Shown piece by piece: positions 43,950-55,382 of a DNA stretch of 64,000 nt. This DNA is from Roridomyces roridus (lineage: Eukaryota > Basidiomycota > Agaricomycetes > Agaricales > Mycenaceae): contig JARKIF010000002.1 of NCBI GenBank assembly GCA_029378245.1, positions 1,922,001-1,986,000 of the forward strand, given 5' to 3'. Position 1 is the first letter of the stretch. The number at the start of each line of letters is the position of its first letter. The translations under genes and the position numbers were made by a program. The notes beneath the pieces are model-generated. The model made no database searches. It was not told the origin of the DNA and was given only the letters and a program-made list of their open reading frames with translations.

Positions 43950-45719
43950 ATGGTGGCAACTTGCCCATCCGACAATACAGATGCAATCGACCAGTCTTCC
44001 TTCTGGGACTCGGGAAACCTGCACTGGGACAGCCACCGTATTGGTGCGTTCAATACAGCCTTTTCTGCAACGTGGAAATTAAAGGGACTTGAAGGTTGGG
44101 TCATCGCAGGTTCTTGCACCTTAGCCACCCTTGTCATCTCCCTGGTCTCTGTCCTCTTGCACTGCCGGAACTATACAAATCCCCGCCAGCAGCGTCAAAT
44201 GTGCGCACAATATCCGTTATCTCACCGCCCTGACCGACCTGTACAGAATACGCATCTTGTACATGCCCCCAGTTTACGCTGTTATATCCTTCCTATCTTT
44301 TCGGTTCTTCCGCGACTACAGTATGCTGCGTTCTGGCTTCTCTGGAGGCTACTGACGAACCCCTGTAGCCTACTATTCTCTCGCTCAAGTCGGTGCGTTG
44401 ACTTAACAACCAGATTTCTCTTCCCGCGGCTCACATCTCGCCCAGTTTACGAGGTACGTAGTCTAGCACGCGACGATCACGGTTCTTGAGGTTCCCCAAT
44501 TAGGCTTTCACGCTCGGCGCGTTCATGTACGTGCCAACCCCCTTCTCGCCGCATAGGCTTTGATCTTCGCACAGGCTGCTGCTTATTGACTATGTTGCCG
44601 ACTCGGCAACTGGCCACCGGGCTGAGAATGCCATGGTTCGCAAAGAGAAGCGCGCGCTCATATTCCCCTTCTGCTGCTGGAGGTATAGACCAACAAAGGT
44701 TTTTATCTTCATTCTCTACCTTTGCGTCATATTCATTATTGCCCAGCCTTACTTTATGTATACCCTCAAGGTAATCTCTGCAGCCCATTTTACTAGGCTT
44801 TTCTTGAAGAATCTACTAGTGGAGCGTAATGCAGTACGTCGTAATCAGACCCGCGGTCAGCATAGCGGGTATAATCACCCAAGCCTTCAATGTCCTTTGC
44901 GATTCCGAGGGCTTCAACATCCACTTTGCGAACGTGTACCTCGAGGCCGTGGATTTCGCCAGTATTAGGTCAAAGCCTATGCAATTTTGACGAGCCCAAC
45001 TGAACATATATTCTTTAGTGTTGCGCTCTATGGTCTCATTCTTTTCTATGGTCTAACCAAAGAAGAGCTCGTAGGGCGCAAACCCCTTGCCAAATTCCTG
45101 TCCATCAAGCTGATTGTGATGGCGACCTTCTACCAATCATTCGTGGTATGTCCCATCACTGTTTTCTCTGCAATCTGTCTGATTGTGTTCAGTTCAGCGC
45201 TTTGTCAAGCCATAATATCCTCAAGGCCACCAAATATTGGGTACAAGCGTGCCTCCTATGCTCTGCTCCTTGCTAATCGGATAATAGACAGTGACCAACA
45301 TCGCTGACGGCCTCAACGCCCTCGCCATCTGTATAGAGGTGATTGTTTGTCTAATCCGTTCCGACCAGCGGTCTCACTTTACTACCAGATGATCATCTTC
45401 GCCGCTTTCATGTTCTGGGCATTCAGTTACGCCGAGTACAAGCGCAGCCCTGGTAAACCAGCTACGTCCATCTGGCGTCCTTTGTGGGACAGCATAAACT
45501 TTGGTAAAACCCCTCCCACCTTTCTACCGCCTTTTAAAGCCTTTCATAGCCGACTTTGCGGTGGAAATCTGGGGATCGCTGAGTTTCTATATCTGCGGTG
45601 CGCCAACGAAGAAGCTCCCTGCGGACGAGAGGCTCGATTTCGGGCAGGCGTTTGGGGTGAGTGGACACACACTCCCCTCAGGATATAAAAGGCCGGGGAG
45701 CGCTCTGGACTACTCATGA
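43950..45719 (+). CDS. TMEM184/DUF300 (OST-alpha type) membrane protein
   Basis: Fourteen exons (43950-44043, 44095-44200, 44247-44320, 44369-44392, 44446-44453, 44504-44526, 44575-44698, 44747-44770, 44820-44968, 45019-45145, 45193-45240, 45288-45338, 45389-45503, 45550-45719) give about 378 residues. Family landmarks: CRNYTNPRQQRQIIRILYMP, PVYAVISFLSFRFFRDYTYY, RPTKPYFMYTLKWSVMQYV, LYGLILFYGLTKEEL and MFWAFSYAEYK; seven hydrophobic helices. The family comprises transporter-like or signalling membrane proteins of endosomal and vacuolar membranes in fungi. All exon lengths are phase-consistent. Exon 5 is only 8 nt and encodes the end of V-Y-E. The stop lies 92 nt from the COG2 start. Confidence 0.9.
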
Positions 45720-45811
45720 ACTACTTAATTACGAGCGATATTTATTTTACATCGGACTTTTGGATATACAATGCTTGGGTTTGTTGTGAGCGTGTCATTG
45801 ATGAGACTTTC

Positions 45812-48668
45812 ATGGCGAGCACCTCGCGAGATCCTTTCGAGCTAGATCGTCTCGCAGAAGAACTTGCTACACGCGAGAAATCCCGCGAGGACTCGGACGA
45901 CGCTACCGGCCATGAGCTACCCATCTACATCCCCTTGTCACACACGAATCCATACTTGACTTCGGAAGTCTTCGACGTAGAGGCGTTCCTACTCTCGCGC
46001 TCTCACACCTCTCTGCGCGACCTGCGCTCAGAGCTGCGGGACTATCTGTCGACGCTCAAGGAAGAACTCGTCAAGCTCATCAACGACGACTACGAGGCGT
46101 TCATTAGCTTGAGCACCGATTTGAGAGGGGAGGGAGCGCGTTTGGAGAGGATCAAGCAGCCCCTTGGACATCTCAAGACTCAGATATTGGTGTGTCGTGT
46201 ATGCTTGGAGCGGCACACGCGTTAAGCAATGGACAGGCATCCAAAAGTGACCTTCAAGTTATTCAAGATGCTATTCAAGAGAAGCTGACCAAGAGAGCGA
46301 CTCTGAGGGCAGAGAAAGCGTTGTTGCATCTGCTTCTCAAAATCTCAGAGTCTGTGACGCGTCTCGAGTCCCTTTTGCTTATTGCGTCACCTGCTCAAGA
46401 CGAAGAGTCTGAGGAGCCACGTCCTGTAAATCTCAACCTCCCAGAGGACAATGTGGACGACAGGTAACTATTTCTTTGGCGCCTCCCCAATTAGCGTCTC
46501 ATTTGTATTCGCAGGACTCATGGAAATCGGGCGAAACACCTCAGTCGCGTTGCAGCAGAATATTCTCAGCTGCTGTATCACGCGAACAAGGCGCGAGAGG
46601 AAAAGTGTGTGTTTGTGGATGAAATACAATGGGTCTGTTCATTATTCTTGGTTTGCAAGCTGCGCTATATAATCCGAGCAGAGGATTGACCGCATTCGAT
46701 CGACTCTTTCATCGGATCTCGACCATTTATTCTCGACGACCTTGCTTTCCTTGACGGGAGAAGAGGGAAAAACCTCTGAAGTCGAGAAAGCGAAAACTAT
46801 TGCGGATATCACCGAATGTTTGCGGACATACGATTCAATGGGTCTTTGGAGAGACGCAGAGGATGTCCTGCGACGAGATGTAGTCCGCCGGTTCGTAAAG
46901 AAGGTGTGTTTCTGTCCGAAGGCGAAATCACTCGAGTAATTCCCCACCTTCAGTCCATCTTCCCCGGTGCCCTCGCTGCCCCTCAGTCACCGATTGTTCC
47001 TCACACCCCGTTCCGCTCTTCGACCACCCCAGCATCCCTCGCCACTCCCTCGGCCCTCCCTCCCCGCACTCCATACACCCCGTTCACCTCGTTTGCCTTG
47101 AAAACTCCGTTTAATCACAGTCTTGGTTCCGCGTCACATTCACCTTACGCCCACATTCTTGATGATAGCGAGGACCCTCTTGCCAGCTTATTCAGCCAGA
47201 TCTTGCGTTTTGTGGAGCGAGATATGAGCAAGATTATGGTTATCGCCGACAAGGTTTCGCTCAAATCGGTGTCTACTGCCCGCAAGGATGGATTTGAAAT
47301 CCTCGCCAATGTGGTCTGGGAAGAGTTTGGCAGGGCAATTATGGATGAGTTGGGGCTCGTTGTGTTTGCTGCTGGGCGTCCGAATGAGTTTAGAAAGGTA
47401 AGGGTGCATTCTTTGGCTCTTGTTCGATTCTTACCATATATTTCAAGCACTATGAAATAACCAACGCTTTTATTCGGTCACTCGAGTTCCTCGCACCTTC
47501 CGTTCATTCGGTAGAAGCGATGCGGGCTCACCCGGTGTATACTGCATTCGAGCGTCGATGGCAGTTACCCGTGTACTACCAGTTGAGGTGGAAGGAGATT
47601 GTAAGCAAAGTGGAAGATGTGCTCTCGGTGCCTCGAGTCGAGCTCTCTTCAGCCAAAGGTACGACCGCTTGCTTCGTTACCAGATTGCGCTGATCAATGA
47701 AACAGAGAAAACCGCTTTTGCTTCAACTCAAGCTACTGCCATCTGGGTTGCTATATCAGCATGCTGGAGTGCTGAAGTCTTCATACCAGAGCTCACCCAT
47801 CGGTTCTGGAGATTGACTTTACAACTCTTGAGTCGTTATAAAACATGGCTCAGCGAGAGCATGGTCCCTGATAGCATCCCCGTGGATCCTCCGTCAGCAG
47901 AGAGTATTGCGGAGGACGACAAGATCCTACGTCAATATGCGATGGTTATCCTGGATGCGAGGGAATTGCACATGCACGTACTGGCTCTTTGGCAAGAGGA
48001 GATCAGTTTGATGCTTCCCGAGGCAGCTGGCGAAGAGCGCGCCAATCTCGAAGATACTCTACGTGAATCTTTGTCCGCGCTGACCGCGACGACCGCCCCA
48101 ATGTCGACTCACATCGTCGCCATCCTTACCAAGAGATGCTGTGACGCTCTTCTCCCCGTGCGATCTATATCTTCCCAGTTCAGGGCCATGTCGAACAAAC
48201 AGATGCCCAAAGAGCCCAGTTACTTTGTCTCATCCATTTTGCGGCCGGTCAAGGTTTTCTTTGGCATCGGCGTGGGTCAGGGGCCCGGTGAATCCCTCAA
48301 GGAGCATTTCTTGGTCTCTTATGCGACAGAGATATTCGAGAGCGTAGCGCAAAGATATGTACACCACGTGGCTGGGATGAAGAAGACGGAAGACTCGCTC
48401 AGGCGACTCAAGAAGGGGAAGAAGCAGACCTTTTCGCTTTTTGGTGGTAACACGAAAGAGGAAGAGGGCAAAGACGAGGAACGGATACGGGCGCAGATGA
48501 TTCTTGACGTCGAGGCGTTTGGCAAAGACGGACAACTTCTCGGCGTGGATTTGGAGCAGAGTGAAGCGTTTAAAACGCTCACCGAGATGGTGCACGCAGT
48601 TGACGGTGAGGCGCCACCTTTCCGTTTGAATACAACTAATGAGACAAGCAGTCTCGGACAGTACATAG
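45812..48668 (+). CDS. COG2: Conserved oligomeric Golgi complex subunit 2
   Basis: Eight exons (45812-46189, 46237-46463, 46515-46632, 46682-46903, 46954-47397, 47448-47658, 47706-48605, 48652-48668) give about 838 residues. The N-terminal COG2 domain is clear: NPYLTSEVFDVEAFLLSR, DLRSELRDYLSTLKEELVKL and DYEAFISLSTDLRGE. Later helical stretches include RFVERDMSKIM, FRKHYEITNAFIRSLEFLAP and FERRWQLPVYYQLRWKEI, also typical. COG tethers retrograde vesicles at the Golgi. I ended the gene by splicing GTGAGG..AAGCAG (48606-48651), giving a stop at 48666-48668. Reading on without that intron would extend the frame to 48886, but that part is antisense to the conserved CENP-C cupin end and has no similarity. 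Confidence 0.88.
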
Positions 48669-48685
48669 AGAGTAGTGATACATGG

Positions 48686-50558
48686 TCATACGTTCAGACT
48701 CTTTCCGCGTTTAGCATCCGCGTCGTTCATGCGAACGTTTCCCTTTGCCGCCGCAGAGACAGCCCGTGGTGGAGGAGGGCGAACATCCTCTTCGTCGCCT
48801 TCATTCTCCCTCATTTTCCTCGCTTGCGTGAAGAACAGCTTGGCATCGCGATCGGCGATATTCTCAATAAAATACGTGTTACCTAGTTGAAGATGAGTAC
48901 AAAGATCCAAGGGCAGACGGAGAACAGAGCACCTCTCGGGATCATAAACATTCCACCTGAAGCAATAATAAGACTCGTATCGCTAATCTTGAGATTCACA
49001 GCGCCCTCGATGACGAAGAAAATCTGTTTGCAAATGAGCACATGCAGTCAAAAAAGCCGACGACACGAACAAAAGTGTTGTCTTTGGTCTGTTTGCTGGG
49101 CTTGCGTCCCTTGGGAGGAATGACGACCTGGCCAGCGGCCATAAAATCACCATCGCCAAAGATCTTTTGGAAAAGCCACTCGTTGTTGGCTGCCGCAGTC
49201 GGTTTGAACATCTTTGCAGTAAATGCAATGCCTGGCGCAGGTCAAAAACGAGGGGAAAAAATTTTTAGGGCCAACTTACGCCGTGTAACTTCTTCGCCCG
49301 TCCTATAAGTCTTTACGTTTGCCGTATCCGGCGTGTCTTCGTCCCAGCCCTCCTCCGGGTTGTCGGTTGCAACCTCGATTATTTTCTCGACGATTTTCTC
49401 GGTGACCTTGCTGTTTGGTGCTGGAGTAGTGCGTTTACGTGCCCTGCCTTTCTTCCCAAGAGGCACGACTGGTTCCTTTGGGATGCGGATGATTTCTTTG
49501 ATTTGAGGAACAAGAATCGGGCCGTCGGTGTTGTCGCGACCAAAGACCACTTTCTCCAGCCGCCACCACTCCAGCGGCTTGTAGGGAACGCGTTTGGAAC
49601 GACGCACGCCGTCTGGCACTGTGGAAGATGAACCACCAGGACAATAAGGGTTCAGTGGCACCAACCATCACGATTCTCCTTCAGCCGATTCTCCTTCAAC
49701 TCCTTCCGCTGTGCCGGTGGCTTGGGTTTCGGTTTCTTCTTTATCGGTTCTGGCTCCACCGGAGCTTCATCCGATTCTGGCGGGTCCATATTCACGTCGT
49801 CCATCTCGTTCGCGATGCTATTATCGTCCATAACATCTTCCTCCGGAGATGGCTCCCTAGCCTTCTCCTTCTCCTTCCGTTTCCCTTTGCTCGGGGAGAC
49901 GACGGGGAGCTCGTAGTCGTCTACCTCATTGTCTTCATCCTGAGCATTCATCTCGGTGAAACTCAACTGTTCGGGTGACTCCTCCTCCGGTGGAGTATAA
50001 TCACCACTACCACCACCACCACCACCACCGAGATCATCGAAATCCTCTTCGTCTTGGTAGAGAAGCTCCTGGTTTGCTAAACGCGATGGACCAGCAGTGC
50101 GCGGGACCGACTTTCTAGAGGAGCGGGGCGAAGGCACTTGATCAAAGTCGACTTGAGATGTACGTGAAATAGGACGTTGAGCGCGTGGGGTAGTCGGCGT
50201 TCGTGTGTTGGCAAAGTTCTGTATTGGACCTGAATAGACGCGGTTAAGAAGAGCACGAGAATGAAAGATATAACGCACTGTCCACATCCATTGACCTCTC
50301 TCCATCCTCGTCCTGCTCGTCGTCTTCATCCTCGTCCTCGTCGTCTTCTTCCTGAGGAAGAGACTTCTTCTTGGGCTTCTTGGGCAGCTGATTGAACAAC
50401 TCGTCGGGGGGCTCGAAACCATCCGAGTTTACGGGAACAGATTTAACAGAAATGCCTGTTTTCCTGCCGACTGTAGAGCTCAACGCGCGATAAGGAACGT
50501 GGGATTTCTGTACCCGACGCGCGGCGCCGACGCTGCTCTGACGCGGCGCTGGGGGCAT
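48686..50558 (-). CDS. MIF2: Kinetochore protein CENP-C/Mif2
   Basis: Six exons (50279-50558, 49672-50229, 49280-49618, 49071-49231, 48933-49023, 48686-48882) give about 541 residues. An N-terminal Mif2-like region (RRVQKSHVPYRALSSTVGRK) leads into acidic linkers with a poly-glycine run. The CENP-C motif is intact: RRSKRVPYKPLEWWRLEKVV. The C-terminal cupin dimerisation domain is complete (FFVIEGAVNLKIS, ASGGMFMIPRGNTYFIENIA, RDAKLFFTQARK). The protein links centromeric nucleosomes to the outer kinetochore. The gene sits 54 nt after the VPS8 stop on the same strand, and its own stop is 17 nt from the COG2 stop. Confidence 0.93.
50002..50030. repeat. Coding (ACC)n trinucleotide run
   Basis: A nearly perfect ACC/GGT repeat inside the CENP-C acidic linker encodes a run of seven or more glycines. 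It is a plausible length-polymorphic site between isolates. Confidence 0.8.
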
Positions 50559-50612
50559 GGGTGGTGGTCCAAAGCGATAACGTGATGGTGTTGGTGCGTA
50601 TTTGTATAGTAA

Positions 50613-53600
50613 TTATTCCGAGGGTAAACATAAGCTATGGTACATAATGCCTGTCCGTGAGACCACAATCTGCTTCTCCGACCCAGCATACAACGCTTTC
50701 CGGCAGAAGCTGCAAGTACGAGTGTGCGGCATCCAGCCACGACCGCGCTCACGTGTCGCCTCCGCAATCGTGTCAAATAAGTCGCGGTCGACCAGTTTTT
50801 TGGAGATGGCCAGCATATCACCGTCGGAACGATACGATTCCAGCATCCCAGTCAGAATGGTCCTAAACTCCAGGTATTGCGTCCCGGTGGACGCCTCTGT
50901 CGCGGATGTGACCAGTCGTTTGAACAACCGCGGAAAAGACACGGCACGCGTCGAACTAATCGACACCAAAGCACTGAACGTATCTTGCACCAGCGACCGT
51001 AAAGCTGACAACGTCGTGGCCATAACCTCTTCTCGATCCGCAGCCAGGTCAGAGGCACAAGCAGCTATACTTTGTACGCAGTTGATCTGACTGCTCAACA
51101 GCTGGAACCAGATGTCCTCCAAGGGAACCTCGGTGGCAGATGCACCCTGCGACCGTTCCAGGCAGATCTCGATACCGACCCTCCCCACAGCTTCCAGACC
51201 GTCCAGATCCTTCTCGATGGCGGTGTCTAAAGTAGAGAAAGCCTCGACGATCCGAGTAGTGAGCTGTTTCTCGAATGTCCCTGCCTTGGTCAAGGCATCC
51301 CGAGGGTCACCACGCCAATTCAGGGCCCATACGACAGCATCGTAAACCTCCTGATCTTCGCATCGGTGTCTCACGTCTGGCCAATCCAAAAGATCGGGTG
51401 GCAACGACTTGAGGACGGCGACAACATCCGACGGGCGATACCGGCACTGCAGCGAAATAAACAATTGACGCAGTTCTTGAGGTGGTTTGAGAGAAGGGCC
51501 GGACGGCGGTTGGTACTCGTCATCCGAGGGTGGAAGGGGGGCCAATAGATGTTGGAGATAGATAAAACGATCGTGATCATCCCCTAGACTGTTCAGGGCA
51601 GCTTGATGTATTTCTGGTGCGTGTTTGTCCAGCAACGTAGCAGTGCTCGTTACGCTGGCATCCAGAAGCTGTGGAAGGGCGGAAGAAATGGTGACAACGA
51701 TATCAGAAGGCAAAACACCTTTGCTGCTTTGCGCGCAGCTCTCCAGTATAACATCCACGTTACTGAAGATTTCGGCGGAGCGAAGATCAGGGTCGTCAAA
51801 GTAGGTGGAAAGAAGAGGGACCCATTTTCGATCCTGGTGGTACCACGATCGAAGAATGCGATAGAAACCGGCAGACTCGAACAAATGCACGATACGGTCG
51901 CTTTCATGCGGATTGTATGCCGACAGCAGGTACTCCGCAGCAAGCTGACGGTCCTCGCGGGTATTTGGGTCAGGGTCCTCTGCTAGGCGAACAAGGATGC
52001 CGTGCAGCAGGCTCGGTTGCAGCGCCTCCAAGAATTGAGGGTACTTGGGGACGTTGCGCGCAATAAAGATGTTGGTGAAGGTGACATCCGACAATGGTAA
52101 ATTGCCCGAGGATATAATCTCGAGGAGTATCCGGACGATAATCAGTCGATTCATCGTCCGCGGCTCTTCGTCATCATTCAGACACGCGTCTTCGAACGCG
52201 ACGTCGAGCGAGTGGAGAAATGACTCGGAGTCAAACTGCAGCAAAAGCCGAGCGTACGGATACGTAGGCTCCACAGCACCCTCCTCGTCAGAGGTCAGAA
52301 CAAGCTTGCCCCCTTCACCCATGGGCCACATGCTCGATCGGCCGAAAAATAAAAACGTATAGACGTCCTTCTTGGCTTGGGCCGCTTCCTCCTCCGGTAA
52401 CGGATCCTCACTAGGGTACGACAGACCGGAGAGGCAGTTGGCCAGATAAGGGTAGATCTTGTACGCGTCGAGGATGACGGCCTCCATGCTATGTCCCTCG
52501 GGAACAGGTTCGGCCGAAGTTCGCCGATGCTGTTGGACAGTCCGGATCAAGCCGAGGAGAGCTACAACAGGCGCGACATAGTCACGCAGCGCACGCGTAT
52601 AGACATAGATGAGGGCGTCGTAAAGGCGGTGCGTTTCGCACAGATGGATTGCTTGGTTGATGTCCAGGCAGGTGGGGTCGATGTGCCAGATGACTCGCTC
52701 GACGAGGTCCGGTCGGCCATCCTCGTCGTGTAATGCGACGAGCCGTTGAGTGATCCTTGGTGGAACATGTCGGATCTCACTGGAGAGAACGAATGCTTCA
52801 AGTTGGATGAGGAATATGCGCGTGATGCCAGCATCCTCGTAATGCTGGAAGAGATCCTCGAAAAGAAAGTCGAGATCACCCAGAGAGATGCAAGCACGTG
52901 CACATGACCGCACCAGTCCCTCAAACAATGCTGTGCGGTCGACACCCCGCCCGTCAGCCGTGAGATGCGTCTCATCCGTCATACGGTCCTCCGAGAAAGC
53001 GTAGCGGGTGGAAGCAGTCATCAGATCCCGCATCTTCTGGCCAACAACTTCTCGCCGCAGTTCGGGATCGTCAGGAAGTCCGTTGGAATTTCCAGGTGCA
53101 TCTCCCACATAATAGGATCGGGCCAAATCGATCGCACTGAGAAAATCGCCATCTTGGACAAAAGTGAGAATTCTGTCTGCCCAAGTCAATAAAGTCCCGG
53201 CTTGGACGGATTCTCGGCCCTGCAGAAATAGAATGAGCTTTAGCATGAAAGAGATATCAAGTCATACCAGTAAGAAGATCTTTCCCTTGTAAACACGGAC
53301 ACTGTGACCGACGTCTCCAACTGAATCAGTATACGACACCGCGCCATTCACAGTAGACCCCAGAGTTGGTGAAATGAGTGAAAGGCCATCAAATTTCACG
53401 TGTTCGACGAGCTTGGACATCCGCGAGTCGTACACGTCGAGTGTCGTCGCAGTGAGAACAACGACTTGCTGAATGCGGGTCAGTTCCGATGGCAGATTAT
53501 CTCAAGATAAAGTGAACGAACCCACATTAGCGTTCAGCCACTGGACCGCAAGAATCGTGTCCTCCGCAACCCACTTTCCTGCCGCCTCGTGTACTATCCG

Positions 53601-55295
53601 TCCGATTTCCACCTCGCTAGTTTTTCCCGTCCGCGAATTGCGCACGGTTTGCCTAGTCCTCGACTCTGACACGCGGAGTAGATGCAGCGTATTCCCCCAG
53701 GAATAGGCGAGCATGGGCGCATTTGGTTCTTTTGTAACCGGCGTCGCAGGATTGCTCGGGAACCACGCCATGGACCCTTTCCACCTTGTTCTCAAACTCG
53801 GTTCTTCCGCACCGTCCACAACCCGCGGACACTTGAACCAGGTCTTGGGCGTCGGCTTGAGACCAACAACAACCAATTTCGTTGGTGTGAGCAATGCAAT
53901 CACATTGTAAGAATCCGTCGGATGCGGCGTGACACCGAGAGGTAGCGGCATCATAGCCAGGATGGTGTAGCGGGTCTTGCGCCGTCGGCGAGGGGAGGGT
54001 AGTCCAGGCGATAGCGGCGACGGTACATGTTCTTCTTCTGGGTACTTTCCGAGAATGCGCAGAATGTCGGCAGCCTCGACAAAGAGCACTTTTCCCAGAC
54101 TATGATAGAACGAGAGACCATGCTCATCTGCGGAGACAAGCGCCGTATGGCGCCCAGCAACGAAACCAATGCTGACGATTCGAGAGCCGGTAAGATGGCC
54201 CTCTTTCCGGCCCGAAGCGACTGTAGCAAGGGTGGTCGGTGCGACAGTGCGTGCGGGTGTGTGCGGGGTATTCAGATCAAAGAGCTGTATGTGACCGGAC
54301 GTGTGCCCTGAAGCAACAAACGTGTGGTCGTGCGAAAGTGCAAGGGCGCTCACTGGACCCACGGTTTTACCTGGCCCTCAAGTGAGCATGTTTCTCCGGC
54401 CGGACAAAAAATCGTACCCGTCGTCTCATTCCCACAGATGCATTTGAGAGATTGCTTGAAGTCGTATACGCATATCATGCCAGCGGCGGTCCCGATGCAG
54501 ATGAGACCATTTGCGGCGAGAACAGTGGGCGAACCGAGCGACGGGGGACCAAGCAGCGAGGAAGCCTTTGAAGCGGTAGGGGCGTACATATGGTGTGTTA
54601 TGTTTCGTAGCTGAGTCCAGCGGAACACCTCACGTGCCTGCCCCGTATGTACGTCGCTAGGAGTCTGGAGATTGGACAGAGAAGACATCCGCGACATTGC
54701 TGAGAAATGAGATGGCGCGGGAGACGCGTCGAAAAAGTGGGAGCCAACAGTGCCGATGCTGGCAGACGAGACGGGCCGCGAACCGGGGGTATAGGAACGA
54801 AGTCTGGACACATTTGGGTGCAGAAATGGACGCGCAAGGAGCTTATTGGCAGGCGACCCATTTAAACTGGGAGAGTTGACCCGTGGAGGCGTCAGAATTC
54901 CTGCAGAGGACACTGACGCGGATGGAATGTGGTCAGAGAAGCCATCCTGGTCCTCCCAGTTAAACAAGGATATTCCAAGTAAGGTCAACACGTACCAGCG
55001 GCTCGTCGTCGTCTTGGACAATTAACGAGTGCTCCACCTCCAATTCTTCTTCTGGGTCGTTTTCAGAGCCCATTGCGTCCCTCATTAGATCTCGATACGC
55101 GGCGGACGTGTCTGATGCATCCTGGCCAGTGTAGACGAAACCTTCCTCGTTGTCGTCATCATCCTCGGCTTCTTCCTGAGCATCCGAGTCGAATGCTTCT
55201 TCGCCAAGCAGGTCTTCCATGCGCGACGAGTAGTCGCCCTCCTCATTTTCGTCCGGGTGAAGCGTGCTGGTGTCGTCCTGGAATGGAGAGGACAT
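50613..55295 (-). CDS. VPS8: CORVET complex subunit Vps8
   Basis: Five exons (54996-55295, 54418-54946, 53526-54370, 53268-53468, 50613-53219) give about 1493 residues. After a very acidic start (EAEDDDDNEEGFVYTG) comes a WD-repeat-like N-terminal domain: LICIGTAAGMICVYDFKQSL, GPVSALALSHDHTFVASGH and SGHIQLFDLNTPH are the classical opening blades of Vps8. The large last exon encodes the helical clathrin-repeat-like solenoid (TWADRILTFVQDGDFLSAID) and ends in a RING-type finger (RTCSFCRKALYAG, YHSLCL). Vps8 tethers endosomes through Rab5-type GTPases. The size and domain order are typical. The stop is 54 nt from the CENP-C ATG. Confidence 0.92.
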
Positions 55296-55382
55296 GACCG
55301 TCCACTGACAGGCGCAAACAAAGCAAAGTCAAGATGAAAATTACGAGTACAGACAGAGCAGCAGCATTACACCAATAAGTAA

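Noticed and set aside
50002..50030. Regularly spaced ACC units considered as part of a repeat array or CRISPR-like element
   Set aside because: Simple trinucleotide run within CENP-C coding sequence, no spacers.
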